Below, in pieces: positions 1 to 8,675 of a stretch of DNA of 64,000 nucleotides. The notes under the pieces are model-generated. The model was given only the letters and a program-made list of their open reading frames with translations. It did no database searches and was not told the origin of the DNA. Where the stretch lies: positions 3,982,954 through 4,046,953 of the forward strand of contig NZ_CP059900.1 of NCBI RefSeq assembly GCF_014126825.1. Direction: 5' to 3'. The position numbers and the translations under genes are program-made. Positions within the stretch are counted from its first letter, which is position 1. Every line of letters starts with the position of its first letter. The stretch is from Tomitella gaofuii (GTDB taxonomy: Bacteria; Actinomycetota; Actinomycetes; Mycobacteriales; Mycobacteriaceae).

Positions 1-2472
1 CAGCTCCAGCTCACGCCGGGTGAGCGGCACGGCGCTCCCCACTGTCGCCCTGCCGAGCCTGTCCAGCACCAGCTGCGCGAAGCCGTCCCGGTGCCCATAG
101 CGCCCGATCCCCTCGGCGAGGAGCCGCGCCGCCACCGGGCCCCCGTCGCGAAACGGCCGCACGAGAGTCTCCGGCATCGCCTTCGCCAAGGCCTGCGTCA
201 TGGCGCCGTGCGCCCGGGCGGCGTCACCGTCGTCCGCAGCGAGCGTCGCGGCGACGACCAGCGCATCGACGGGCACGCGTCGGGTCAGCCCCGGCGCCCC
301 GTCCCGCAGCGCATCCTCGAGCCGCTCCCGCGCCGCACCGTGACGACCGTGCTGGAGCTGCATCCCGACGCGCGCAAGGACCGCCTCCATCGTGCCGGGG
401 ACGATCCGCTCGGCGTGCGCTGCGCTCTCCGCCGCCCAGGCGACCTCACCCACGCGCAGGGCTGTGCGCACGTGGATGAGCAGCCCGCATCCGCTGGCGC
501 GCAAGGGCATCCGCGACCAATCCACCTCGCGCACCACCTCGTGCAACGCGCACGCGGCCCGGTACGGGCGCGCGGCGCCGTCCAGCTCGATCACCGACCG
601 GATTCCGCGGGTCAACCCCTGCAGCGCCGGGGGAACCCCGGGCCCGCAGGCGCGCACCGCCGCGGCGATCCGCTCCTCCGCGGTCGCGCACTCGCACCGC
701 TGATAGGCGACCCAGGCGGCCACCACATGCGCCGTCACCGCGGCCGGATCGTCGTGCAACCCGTTCCCGTGCGCATAGTCGAGAGCGGCGCGGCTGCGCC
801 GGTCCATGGCCACGACGGTGTCGGAGGCAAGCGCCGCCATCGACAACGCCGACAACGCGGAAAGCGCCACCCGCGCGACGCCTGCCGACCCGGCGAGCGC
901 GACGGACCGTTCGAGTTCCGCGGTGGCTCCGGGCGGGTCGCCGCGGATCAGCAGCAGCCATCCCCGGCACAGCAGCCTGTGCGCGTCGAGGAGCTCGTGC
1001 CGGCCCGGGCCGGGCCCGGGGGCGGGCGGAGGGACCTCCGTACGTGAGAGTGCAGGGCCGCTCCACAACGCACGTTGCAGCCGTATCGAATCCGCAATGC
1101 CACGCACCGCCCGGGACGCGTCCTGCTCCACGTACTTGTCCAGGGACACGTCGGCGGCCGCCGTGTCCCCGCACCCCAGATGCGCGGCCGCCTGTGCAAG
1201 AACCGAACCCGGCAGGGACATCATCTCCGCCGGCAGCGTGGCGAGAAAGGTGCGCACCGCCGACGCGTGCCCGTCCATCACGGCACCGACCCCCGCGCAC
1301 GCGAGCATCTCCGACAGCCGCACCGCGGGGAACCCGGCCGCCACCGCGTGTTCGAGCACCCGCAGCGGCGCCCCCTCGGCGGTGAACCAGTCGACGGCGC
1401 GGGCGTGGATCGCCGCGCGCACCGCGTGCGGTTGCCGCTCCATCTCCGCCACGAGATAGCTGCGCAGCAACGGATGCAGGCAGAACACGGGTTCCGGCCC
1501 CTCGTACCGGGTGACCAGGCAATTGCGGCCGGCGAGCCGGTCGAGCATGCCGCCGGCATCGCGCTCCCCGCTCAAGGCCTCGGCACAGCGGACGGAGATG
1601 CTCTCCTCGTGCGCGGTGGAGAGCAGGACGCGCCGGACGTCCGCGGGCAACGCGGCGAGGATCTCGCCGGTCAGATAGTCGGCCACGGCGCGGGTGTCGC
1701 CCGAGAACTCGGCGAGGCGCGTGCCCACATCGTCGCACCCCGCCAACATCACCGCAGCCATGCGCACGCCCGCCGCCCACCCCGCGGTGCGGGTCATGAG
1801 GCGGTCGAGGTCGTCGTCCGCCAGCTCCAGCGCGTGCTGCGCGAGGACCGCGCGCGCCTCCGCGCTGGTGAAGGCGAGGTCGGCCGTGTCGAGTGCGGTC
1901 AGCGTCCCGTCCAGTGCCAGCCTGTGCAGTCCGACGGCCGGTTGAAAGCGGCCGGACAACACGAGGGTCACCTGCTCGGGAAGGAACCGGCCCATGTGCA
2001 CGAGCAGGTCGAGCGCCGCACGCTCGTGGAGCTGCTGGACGTCGTCGACCACGATGAACAGGCGCCCCGCTCCACGGTGAACCGCGTCAGTGGTGGCGGC
2101 GAAGACCTCGTCCGGGGCCGCTCCGGCCGCCCGCGCCCGCCCGGGCCCCGTTCCGTCCAGCACCGCGCACAGCTCGCCGGCCAGGAGGTGCGGGTCGTTG
2201 TCCGCCGGCGCCAGCGTCAGCCACACCATGCGCTCGCCACGCCCGGAGGCGCCCGCCGCCCACCGCACCAGCGCCGCGGTCTTGCCCGCGCCGGCGGGCG
2301 CCGTCACGGTCACCACCATCGGTCCGCGCGCCCCATCGCGGGACGCGAGCGCGCCCTCGACCCGAGTGCGAGGAATGAGCCCGCAGCCGAAACTCGGCGG
2401 GCGAGAACGCGCAGCGACCGGCACCGGCACGGCCGGATCGCGGACGGCCCGGATTCCGGACGGAACGGTCAT
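1..2472 (-). CDS. LuxR-family ATPase regulator (LAL/MalT type), 3' end cut by window
   Basis: The frame is open from an ATG at 2472 to the window edge (824 codons), so the C-terminus is missing. A P-loop APAGAGKTA lies at residues 58-66 and a Walker B strand LFIVVDD at about 138-144, so the N-terminal half is a STAND/NACHT-like ATPase. The last visible residues, PLTRRELEL, match the first helix of a LuxR-type DNA-binding domain, as expected at the C-terminus of large ATP-binding LuxR regulators (usually 850-950 aa). Such proteins sense a ligand through their helical repeat region and activate transcription; the ligand is not evident. The gene upstream reads the same way but 70 bp away. Family call is firm, target unknown. 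Confidence 0.88.
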   Translation of the reverse strand, partial: MTVPSGIRAVRDPAVPVPVAARSRPPSFGCGLIPRTRVEGALASRDGARGPMVVTVTAPAGAGKTAALVRWAAGASGRGERMVWLTLAPADNDPHLLAGELCAVLDGTGPGRARAAGAAPDEVFAATTDAVHRGAGRLFIVVDDVQQLHERAALDLLVHMGRFLPEQVTLVLSGRFQPAVGLHRLALDGTLTALDTADLAFTSAEARAVLAQHALELADDDLDRLMTRTAGWAAGVRMAAVMLAGCDDVGTRLAEFSGDTRAVADYLTGEILAALPADVRRVLLSTAHEESISVRCAEALSGERDAGGMLDRLAGRNCLVTRYEGPEPVFCLHPLLRSYLVAEMERQPHAVRAAIHARAVDWFTAEGAPLRVLEHAVAAGFPAVRLSEMLACAGVGAVMDGHASAVRTFLATLPAEMMSLPGSVLAQAAAHLGCGDTAAADVSLDKYVEQDASRAVRGIADSIRLQRALWSGPALSRTEVPPPAPGPGPGRHELLDAHRLLCRGWLLLIRGDPPGATAELERSVALAGSAGVARVALSALSALSMAALASDTVVAMDRRSRAALDYAHGNGLHDDPAAVTAHVVAAWVAYQRCECATAEERIAAAVRACGPGVPPALQGLTRGIRSVIELDGAARPYRAACALHEVVREVDWSRMPLRASGCGLLIHVRTALRVGEVAWAAESAAHAERIVPGTMEAVLARVGMQLQHGRHGAARERLEDALRDGAPGLTRRVPVDALVVAATLAADDGDAARAHGAMTQALAKAMPETLVRPFRDGGPVAARLLAEGIGRYGHRDGFAQLVLDRLGRATVGSAVPLTRRELEL

Positions 2473-2543
2473 ATCCACCCCCGACGGTGAATGGTCGTGT
2501 CCGGATCGTTACACGAGTCTTCTCCGCACGTCAGCGGATCGGA

Positions 2544-2780
2544 TCAATTCCCGGCGGCTTCGGGCCGACCGGAGGAGGCCGACGGCAACTGCCGCACCTC
2601 GATGAGCTCGAACCCCATAGTGTCCAAGCGCGCCATGATGCTGCGCAGATGACTCCGGTCGTCGACGGTGCCGAACAGCGAGGTCGTGTCCCGCGCCCGG
2701 GAGTACTCGGCGACGAGCTCCGGGAAGGCCGCCGCCGCGCGGTCCGACATGCACGCGGCGACGACGAACATGTACTCCAC
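2544..2780 (-). CDS. small hypothetical protein
   Basis: 78 residues from a GTG at 2780, chosen because a purine-rich GGGAGCAGGGGG stretch lies just upstream; an ATG three codons later at 2771 is also possible, and the frame stays open further upstream to an ATG at 2960 without a ribosome site. The protein starts with a hydrophobic strand (EYMFVVAAC) followed by a helix-rich body and a strand (GFELIEVRQL). No family recognised. It sits between the LuxR regulator and a divergent small membrane protein. Coding status is moderately supported by the reading frame and its position only. Confidence 0.5.
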   Translation of the reverse strand: MEYMFVVAACMSDRAAAAFPELVAEYSRARDTTSLFGTVDDRSHLRSIMARLDTMGFELIEVRQLPSASSGRPEAAGN

Positions 2781-3001
2781 GCCGACCACCCCCTGCTCCC
2801 TCGGACGGCTTCGCGTTGTGCGGACAGCCTGGCCCGGACGCCGCAGCCGTTCATCACCCGCGGCGGATGAGGTCCCCGCCACCGGCATGACGGCACGATG
2901 ACCGTGGTGGTCGGCGCCACGGGCGCCGCGCACCACGCTCACGCAGCACGACCCCAACATCGCACAGCCGAATGACCGTATAAGGCGAAGGGAGTCACGT
3001 C

Positions 3002-3424
3002 ATGACGACAGGGCAGCATGTCGGAACCGGGGGTGGCGGCGTTCGACAGGGGTTCGCCGCGTTCGGGACGATAGCCGCGGGCGTAGTCCTCGTGGCGAAC
3101 GGCACCTTGCAGTTGCTCGAGGGGATCTCCGCGATCGCCGCGGATGACCTCGTCGTGGTCGGCAGGGAGTACACCTACCAGTGGAACACCACCGGGTGGG
3201 GATGGGTGCACGTCGTCATCGGCGCACTGGTGATCATCGCCGGCGCCGCCCTGATGACGGGCGCGACGTGGGCGCGGATCCTCGCGGTGATCCTGGCGAC
3301 GATCGCGATCATCGCGAACTTCCTGTGGCTGCCCTACTACCCGTGGTGGTCGCTGATCCTCATCGCGCTGTACCTCTACGTGATCTGGGCCGTCGCAAAC
3401 TGGGCGCCGCGGGACCAGTCCTGA
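3002..3424 (+). CDS. small four-helix membrane protein (DUF7144-like)
   Basis: 140 residues, start ATG 3002 preceded by GAAGGGAG. Four hydrophobic segments are visible at roughly residues 18-42, 66-86, 90-110 and 115-132, with a Trp/Tyr-rich tail (WLPYYPWWS). Between helices 1 and 2 is a conserved-looking extracytoplasmic loop with YTYQWNTTGWGWVH. This arrangement matches the actinobacterial DUF7144 group of small membrane proteins, whose function is unknown. A TATAAG hexamer about 25 bp upstream may be its -10. It stands alone, convergent with the MBL hydrolase gene. Confidence 0.8.
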   Translation: MTTGQHVGTGGGGVRQGFAAFGTIAAGVVLVANGTLQLLEGISAIAADDLVVVGREYTYQWNTTGWGWVHVVIGALVIIAGAALMTGATWARILAVILATIAIIANFLWLPYYPWWSLILIALYLYVIWAVANWAPRDQS

Positions 3425-3451
3425 GCCCGTCCCGCACCCGTGCGCCCGCGA

Positions 3452-4081
3452 TCAGTGCCCCCGGTCGATCCATTCCTGCAGGTGCGGGGCCTCGGCGCCG
3501 ATCGACGTGCCCTCGCCGTGCCCGGTGTACACCTGCACCTCGCCGGGCAGCGTGAGCAGCCGCTCGCTGATCGACTGGATGATCGTGGGGAAATCCGAGT
3601 AGGACCGCCCCGTCGCTCCGGGGCCTCCCTGGAACAGCGTGTCGCCGCTGAACAGCGCGGCCTTCGCCGGCTGGTACAGGCACACCGAGCCGGGCGAGTG
3701 GCCCGGGGTGTGCATGACCTCCAGCGACGTGCCGGCCACGGGGATCCGCTGGCCGTCGTGCAGCGGCTTGTACTCCACGCCCGGGTGGGTCTTGCGCCAC
3801 AGCACGTCGTCGTCGGGGTGCAGCAGGATCGGGGCGCCGAAGCGCCGCGCCAGCTCGGGGGCCACGGTGACGTGATCGTTGTGCGCGTGCGTGCACAGCA
3901 CTCCCACGACCGTGCGGTTGCCGACGGCCGCGGCGATGGGCGCGGCGTCGTGCGCGGCGTCGATGACGAGCACCTCGTGGCCGTCGCCCACCAGCCAGAT
4001 GTTGTTGTCGACGTCCCAGCAGCCGCCGTCCAGGCAGAACTGCCCGGACGTGACCACACGGTCGATGCGCAGCGCGCTCAC
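3452..4081 (-). CDS. MBL-fold metallo-hydrolase, partner of mscR
   Basis: 209 residues from a GTG at 4081 that overlaps the mscR stop in a GTGA junction. The metallo-beta-lactamase metal site is intact: HAHNDH at 65-70, TPGHSPGS with H128, and SGDTLF with D146. A glyoxalase-II-like hydrolase directly after mscR is a recurrent pair in mycothiol producers (Rv2259-Rv2260 order in M. tuberculosis). From that context I infer hydrolysis of an S-acyl (perhaps S-formyl) mycothiol ester formed by the dehydrogenase, in the cytoplasm. The fold is certain, the substrate inferred. The longer frame running back inside mscR is an artefact. Confidence 0.88.
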   Translation of the reverse strand: MSALRIDRVVTSGQFCLDGGCWDVDNNIWLVGDGHEVLVIDAAHDAAPIAAAVGNRTVVGVLCTHAHNDHVTVAPELARRFGAPILLHPDDDVLWRKTHPGVEYKPLHDGQRIPVAGTSLEVMHTPGHSPGSVCLYQPAKAALFSGDTLFQGGPGATGRSYSDFPTIIQSISERLLTLPGEVQVYTGHGEGTSIGAEAPHLQEWIDRGH

Positions 4082-5163
4082 AGGACCACCACCGATCGCA
4101 ATACGGAGCCCTCGTGCACCGCAGCGAAGGCCTGTTCCACGTCGCCGAGCCCGATGCGCTCGGTGACGAACTTGTCCAGCGGCAGGCGCCCCTGCAGGTG
4201 CAGGTCCACGTACCGGGGGAAGTCGCGCTCGGGCAGGCAGTCGCCGTACCAGGCGGATTTCAGCGCGCCGCCGCGCGAGAAGAAATCCACCAGCGGCATG
4301 TCCAGGCGCATGTCCGGGGTGGGAACGCCCACCAGCACCACGGTGCCGGCCAGGTCGCGCGCGTAGAAGGCCTGCTCGTAGGTCTCCGGCCGGCCGACCG
4401 CCTCGACGACGACGTCCGCCCCGAATCCGCCGGTGAGATCCTGCACGCCCTGCACCACGTCGGCGGTCGAGGCGTCGATGGTGTGCGTGGCGCCGAGGCC
4501 CTTCGCCCACTCGAGCTTCTTGGCGTCGCGGTCGACGGCGATGATCGTCGACGCGCCCGCCAGCCGTGCCCCCATCACCGCCGCGTCGCCCACGCCGCCG
4601 CAGCCGATGACGGCCACCGTGTCGCCCAGCGAGACGCCGCCGGTGTTGACGGCGGCGCCGAGCCCGGCCATGACGCCGCAGCCCAGCAGGCCCGCCACCG
4701 CGGGATCGGCCTGCGGGTCCACCTTGGTGCACTGGCCCTCGTGCACCAGAGTCTTGTCCGCGAAGGCGCCGATGCCCAGCGCCGGCGTCAACTCCGTGCC
4801 GTCCTCGAGGGTCATCGCCTTCGACGCGTTGAAGGTGTCGAAGCAGTACCAGGGGCGTCCGCGCTTGCAGGCCCGGCACTCGCCGCACACCGCGCGCCAG
4901 TTGAGCACGACGAAATCGCCGACGGCCACGTGCCCCACCGCGGAGCCGACCGTCTCCACGATCCCGGCGGCCTCGTGCCCCAGCAGGAACGGGAACTCGT
5001 CGTTGATGCCGCCGTCGCGGTAGGTCACGTCCGTGTGGCACACCCCGCACGCCTGGACGCGCACCACCACGTCATGCGGCCCCGGATCGGGGATGGTGAT
5101 GGGGACGAGCTCGACGGGCGCATCCTTGGCGCGCGCGATGACTCCCTGAACCTGCTGCGACAC
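4078..5163 (-). CDS. mscR: S-(hydroxymethyl)mycothiol dehydrogenase / S-nitrosomycothiol reductase
   Basis: 361 residues, a zinc-dependent medium-chain alcohol dehydrogenase. Catalytic zinc ligands are visible as CGVCH (C39, C42/H43) and GHE at 62-64. The four structural cysteines are at 93, 96, 99 and 107. The NAD-binding GCGGVG is at 187-192 with an acidic residue D211 after the second strand (NAD rather than NADP). The motifs [20 protein letters not shown] and [20 protein letters not shown] are characteristic of the mycothiol-dependent formaldehyde dehydrogenase family. It oxidises the formaldehyde-mycothiol adduct and can reduce S-nitrosomycothiol. It is translationally coupled to the MBL gene; a TetR gene lies upstream on the same strand. 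Confidence 0.95.
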   Translation of the reverse strand: MSQQVQGVIARAKDAPVELVPITIPDPGPHDVVVRVQACGVCHTDVTYRDGGINDEFPFLLGHEAAGIVETVGSAVGHVAVGDFVVLNWRAVCGECRACKRGRPWYCFDTFNASKAMTLEDGTELTPALGIGAFADKTLVHEGQCTKVDPQADPAVAGLLGCGVMAGLGAAVNTGGVSLGDTVAVIGCGGVGDAAVMGARLAGASTIIAVDRDAKKLEWAKGLGATHTIDASTADVVQGVQDLTGGFGADVVVEAVGRPETYEQAFYARDLAGTVVLVGVPTPDMRLDMPLVDFFSRGGALKSAWYGDCLPERDFPRYVDLHLQGRLPLDKFVTERIGLGDVEQAFAAVHEGSVLRSVVVL

Positions 5164-5316
5164 TGGCGTGGACCTCCAAGACGGTCGGACGGGGCCGGCC
5201 GCGGGGCATGCCCGGGCCGCTGATCGTCATCGTCTCATCACCGGAGGGTCCGCGCCACGGCCTTGCGGCACCACACCCCGCGGGCTAGAGTGCCGCGCCA
5301 CCGACGGCGGAGGAGA

Positions 5317-5973
5317 TCAGGCCGCGCCCTCGTCCCGCTTGTCGCTGAGGCTGAGCACGGCGATCAACAGCGGCACCAGCACGTCCGTCACCTCGCCGAT
5401 CGGCGCCCGCGGCTCCCCCTTCGCCCAGTCGGCCACCACGGCATTGACTGCGCCGGCATAGGCGACCATGGCCGTGTGGAAGCCGCCCAGCGGCGCGCTC
5501 CCCTCCGGGAGGAGCTCGCGGCCGGCCGTCTCGATGAGCACCGTCCACTCCGCGCGCTGCCGCCCGCGCTCCTGGTCCACGTTGCGGTTGACTCCCACAG
5601 CCTCGGTGAGGGCCAGGCGGGCGCGGCGCGGGTCGTCGCCCATCGCGTGGATGTACGCGGTGACACCGGCGCGCACGTGCGCCCGCACGTCCTCGCCGTC
5701 CACCTGACGCATCGCCTGCAAGACCAGGCTGCGGGCGTCCTCGTTGATCCGCTGGTACAGATCGAGCAGCAGGCCCTCCCGCGAGGTGAACTCCTCGTAG
5801 AACTGGCGGGTGGACAGCCCTGCGACACGGCAGATCTCCGGCACCGACGAGCTCATGTAGCCGATGTCGGAGAAGACGTCGAGCCCCGCCTCCCGGAAGC
5901 GTCGTCGCCGGTCCGCCTGACGCACCTCAGGCGGCAGCCCACGATATCGACGCTCGGAAAGACGCTCGGTCAT
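5317..5973 (-). CDS. TetR/AcrR-family transcriptional regulator
   Basis: 218 residues. The N-terminal three-helix DNA-binding domain spans about residues 22-72, with the recognition region SVPEICRVAGLSTRQFYEEF and the typical continuation TSREGLLLDLYQRI. The C-terminal ligand domain is TetR-like in length but has no recognisable signature. It lies 153 bp upstream of mscR on the same strand and 128 bp downstream of the acyl-CoA dehydrogenase gene, so it could control either; no clear operator was found. Family assignment is firm, regulon unknown. Confidence 0.9.
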   Translation of the reverse strand: MTERLSERRYRGLPPEVRQADRRRRFREAGLDVFSDIGYMSSSVPEICRVAGLSTRQFYEEFTSREGLLLDLYQRINEDARSLVLQAMRQVDGEDVRAHVRAGVTAYIHAMGDDPRRARLALTEAVGVNRNVDQERGRQRAEWTVLIETAGRELLPEGSAPLGGFHTAMVAYAGAVNAVVADWAKGEPRAPIGEVTDVLVPLLIAVLSLSDKRDEGAA

Positions 5974-6044
5974 GGCACCAGGTTACGGCACAAACCGGAC
6001 AAAGTCAGCACATAAAGAGACGGACGTCCAACCCATTATCGGCG

Positions 6045-6085
6045 TCCGCCGCGCCGCGAACCCGTGCGCGGCGCGGCGCGGCGGA
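6045..6085 (-). terminator. stem-loop terminator after acyl-CoA dehydrogenase gene
   Basis: Perfect 14-bp inverted repeat (6045-6058 with 6072-6085), GC-rich, loop 13 nt, lying 17 bp past the stop codon of the minus-strand acyl-CoA dehydrogenase gene. No U tract, as is usual for actinobacterial terminators. Confidence 0.65.
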
Positions 6086-6101
6086 TGCCCGGCCCGCAGC
6101 G

Positions 6102-7346
6102 TCAGGCCAGCAGACCCTTGGCGATGTGCGTCACCTGAATCTCGTTGCTGCCCGCGTAGATCATCAGCGACTTGGCGTCGCGCGCGAGCTGCTCCACCTT
6201 GTACTCACTCATGTAGCCGTTGCCGCCGAAGAGCTGCACGGCCTCCATGGCCACCTCGGTGGCGGCGCGCGACGCGTACAGCTTCATCGCCGACGCCTCC
6301 GCCAGCGTGATCTTGTGGCCGTCGTTGATCCGCTCGATCGCGCTGAACACCATGTTCTGCACGTTGATGCGGGCGATCTCCATCTCCGCCAGCTTGAGCT
6401 GGATGAGCTGGAAGCTGCCGATGGGGTTGCCCCACAGCGTGCGGTTCTTGGCGTAGTCGACGCACAGCGCGTGGCACTCCTCGATGATGCCGAGGCCCAG
6501 CGACGCGATGCCCACCCGCTCGGCGACGAAGCTGTCCTTCGCCGACTCCTTGCCCGACTTCTTGGCGGTCTCCTCGCTCTCGCCCAGCAGGCGGTCGGGC
6601 GTCAGGCGCACGTTGTCGAAGAACAGCTCGCCCGTGGGCGAGGAGTTCATGCCCATCTTCTTCATCGGCTTGGACTGCGTGAGCCCCTCCATGCCCGCGT
6701 CGAGCACGAACGTGAGCACCTTGCGGTCACGCGGGTCGACGGCCCCCTCTGCGTCTTCCACGAGCTTGGCGAACACCACCATCGTGTCGGCGTACGGGCC
6801 GTTGGTGATGAAGGTCTTCTGGCCGCGCAGGATGTAGTCGTCGCCGTCGCGGCGCACTGTCGACTTCATGCCGCCGAAGGCGTCGGAGCCGGAATCAGGC
6901 TCGGTGATCGCCCACGCGCCCACCTTCTCGAAGGTGACGAGCTCCGGCAGCCAGCGCTTCTTCTGCGCCAGCGTGCCGCGGCTGCGGATGGTGCCCACCG
7001 CCAGGCCCACCGACACGCCCATCGACGCCACGAGCCCCAGGCTCACCTTGGCGAGCTCGCTGTTGAGGATCATCGACATGCTGCTCGCGCCGCCGTATCC
7101 GGAGGACTTGTCGTCGCCGTCCGTCTCGGGCACCGCCTCGCCGGCCTCCTTGGCCAGGGCGCGCTCGAGCGATTCGCGTGCCATGTCCGCCATGCCGAAC
7201 GTGGAGTAGAGCTTGCGGAGCACGTCGAAGGGCGGGATCTCGCCGCTCTCGAGCTGGTCGGAGATCGGCTTGATCTCCTTGTCGATGAAGCCGCGCACCG
7301 CATCGCGCACCATCAGATCGGTCTCGGACCACTCGTACATCTGCAT
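6102..7346 (-). CDS. acyl-CoA dehydrogenase (FadE type)
   Basis: 414 residues with the full acyl-CoA dehydrogenase layout: N-terminal helical domain, the FAD signature GAWAITEPDSGSDA at 143-156, the beta domain (ILRGQKTFITNG), and a C-terminal helical domain ending with QLFGGNGYMSEY and YAGSNEIQ. It should oxidise an acyl-CoA at the alpha-beta bond with an electron-transfer flavoprotein as acceptor. A charged, flexible insertion at about 62-88 (EAGEAVPETDGDDKSSGYGG) is unusual for the short-chain family and may mark a subfamily. It is monocistronic between hairpins at 6045 and 7444. Substrate cannot be told. Confidence 0.93.
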   Translation of the reverse strand: MQMYEWSETDLMVRDAVRGFIDKEIKPISDQLESGEIPPFDVLRKLYSTFGMADMARESLERALAKEAGEAVPETDGDDKSSGYGGASSMSMILNSELAKVSLGLVASMGVSVGLAVGTIRSRGTLAQKKRWLPELVTFEKVGAWAITEPDSGSDAFGGMKSTVRRDGDDYILRGQKTFITNGPYADTMVVFAKLVEDAEGAVDPRDRKVLTFVLDAGMEGLTQSKPMKKMGMNSSPTGELFFDNVRLTPDRLLGESEETAKKSGKESAKDSFVAERVGIASLGLGIIEECHALCVDYAKNRTLWGNPIGSFQLIQLKLAEMEIARINVQNMVFSAIERINDGHKITLAEASAMKLYASRAATEVAMEAVQLFGGNGYMSEYKVEQLARDAKSLMIYAGSNEIQVTHIAKGLLA

Positions 7347-7443
7347 CCGCTCCGCTCGCCGAGGGCCGGGCGCACAGCACCCGGCGTGAACACCGTCACC
7401 CCGGATTAGAACATGTTCACCTTGGTGTGCGCACCCTGCGACC

Positions 7444-7465
7444 CCCCGCCGAAACGCCGGCGGGG
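7444..7465 (-). terminator. hairpin downstream of ferredoxin gene
   Basis: 8-bp perfect GC stem (7444-7451 with 7458-7465), 6-nt loop, 40 bp past the ferredoxin stop codon and about 100 bp before the next start on the same strand. Confidence 0.5.
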
Positions 7466-7505
7466 ACGGCGCGGCGCCCCGGAGGGCCCGCCCATCCCTC
7501 GTCGT

Positions 7506-7853
7506 TCACCCCTCGTCGCGCGGCGGGAAGCCCGCGACGAGGGGAGTGTCGACCCCCGTCGGGCCCGTCTTGGCGGCGCCGCCGGGCGAGCCCAACGGCG
7601 CCTCGCGCCCGGAGAGCGGCTCCTCGAAGAAGCGGCCGTTGTCCGCAACGTAGCCGGACCACTCGTCGGGCACGTCGTCCTCGTAGAAGATGGCCTCCAC
7701 CGGGCACACCGGCTCGCACGCGCCGCAATCGACGCACTCGTCCGGGTGGATGTAGAGCGATCGACCGCCCTCGTAGATGCAGTCGACGGGGCACTCTTCG
7801 ACACAGGCGCGGTCCATCACGTCGATGCACGGCTCTGCGATGACGTATGCCAT
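7506..7853 (-). CDS. fdxA: seven-iron ferredoxin
   Basis: 115 residues from ATG 7853, chosen because GGAGGGACGTCCC precedes it and family members start MAYVI. Cysteines at 9, 17, 21, 25, 40, 43, 46 and 50 fit the Azotobacter-type 7Fe pattern: a [3Fe-4S] cluster from C9, C17 and C50, and a [4Fe-4S] cluster from C21, C40, C43 and C46. The C-terminal tail (SGREAPLGSPGGAAKTGPTG) is Gly/Pro-rich as in actinobacterial FdxA. It is a soluble low-potential electron carrier. The gene is divergent from a cysteine-containing winged-helix regulator across an AT-rich 78-bp spacer, which suggests shared control. Confidence 0.93.
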   Translation of the reverse strand: MAYVIAEPCIDVMDRACVEECPVDCIYEGGRSLYIHPDECVDCGACEPVCPVEAIFYEDDVPDEWSGYVADNGRFFEEPLSGREAPLGSPGGAAKTGPTGVDTPLVAGFPPRDEG

Positions 7854-7897
7854 GGGACGTCCCTCCTTCGGGGCCGACTGGACAGGCGACCCGCCAC

Positions 7898-7935
7898 GCA
7901 TTTTATTTGATAAAAACCATATTTAATAGTTATGG
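7898..7935. promoter_or_regulatory. AT-rich divergent promoter/operator with two palindromes
   Basis: A nearly G/C-free stretch in a 70% GC context. It holds a perfect palindrome TTTTAT-TTG-ATAAAA at 7901-7915 and a second inverted repeat CCATA...TATGG at 7917-7921/7931-7935 that overlaps the regulator's first start codon. It lies between fdxA and the divergent regulator, so it is the likely promoter for both and the likely autoregulatory operator. Confidence 0.6.
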
Positions 7936-8651
7936 TGCAGAATAAACACATGGCTGCTTCATCACGCGCCAAGACCCACTCGGCGCTCGCATCGCCGAGC
8001 CGCGTTGCGCTGCTCGATCACATCCGCGGGGCCGACGAGCCGCTCGACGCGCACCGCCTCGCCGACGAGTGCGAACTGCACGTCACCACGGTGCGGTTCC
8101 ACCTCGACGCGCTCATCGGCGCCGGGCTCATCACGTCGCGCCCCGCCCCCAGCAACGGCCGCGGGCGGCCGCGGCTCATCTACTCGCCGGTGGCGCAGGC
8201 GCGGCCCGAGGAGGAAGACCCGTACATCGAGCTGTCGCGGCTGCTGCTCATCGCGCTCGACGCCGAAGACGGCGCCACCGCCGCGGAGAAGGCCGAGATC
8301 GCCGGGTACCGGTGGGCCGAGCAGAGCCTCAACGGCAGCGCGCCCGACGACCTCCGCGCAGACCTGCCCACCGCGGCCGGCAAGATCAACGCGCTGTTCA
8401 CCGAGCTGGGGTTCGAGGCCGACTACACGACCGACGACGACGCGCGCACCGCCGAGATCACACTGAACGACTGCCCCTTCGGCGCGGTGGCGCGGGAGAA
8501 GCCCGGCATCGTGTGCCGGATCCACATGGGGCTGCTGCGCGGCGCGCTCGACCGCCTCGGGGTCGACGGCCACACCGAGGAGATCGAACCGTGGGTCACC
8601 CCCACCACGTGCCGGGCCGTCATCCGCGACGGCGGCGCCGCCCCCGCGTAG
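7932..8651 (+). CDS. winged-helix regulator with C-terminal cysteine motif (SufR-like)
   Basis: 239 residues from ATG 7932; an in-frame ATG at 7950 is an alternative. Neither has a Shine-Dalgarno, so the message may be leaderless. Residues 14-85 form an ArsR/SufR-like winged helix (SRVALLDHIRGADEPLDAHR...RFHLDALIGAGLI). The C-terminal half carries C181, C195 and C227 in the context NDCPFGAVAREKPGIVC and WVTPTTC, resembling Fe-S-binding regulators of the SufR type, though SufR has four spaced cysteines. I infer a cluster-sensing repressor of the divergent ferredoxin gene and of itself. Confidence 0.82.
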   Translation: MVQNKHMAASSRAKTHSALASPSRVALLDHIRGADEPLDAHRLADECELHVTTVRFHLDALIGAGLITSRPAPSNGRGRPRLIYSPVAQARPEEEDPYIELSRLLLIALDAEDGATAAEKAEIAGYRWAEQSLNGSAPDDLRADLPTAAGKINALFTELGFEADYTTDDDARTAEITLNDCPFGAVAREKPGIVCRIHMGLLRGALDRLGVDGHTEEIEPWVTPTTCRAVIRDGGAAPA

Positions 8652-8675
8652 GCCGCCGCACGCCGGCAGGCCGCA

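Noticed and set aside
3452-5050. A 532-codon fusion of the MBL protein with upstream sequence
   Set aside because: The upstream part is out of frame within mscR; the GTGA overlap gives the true start at 4081.
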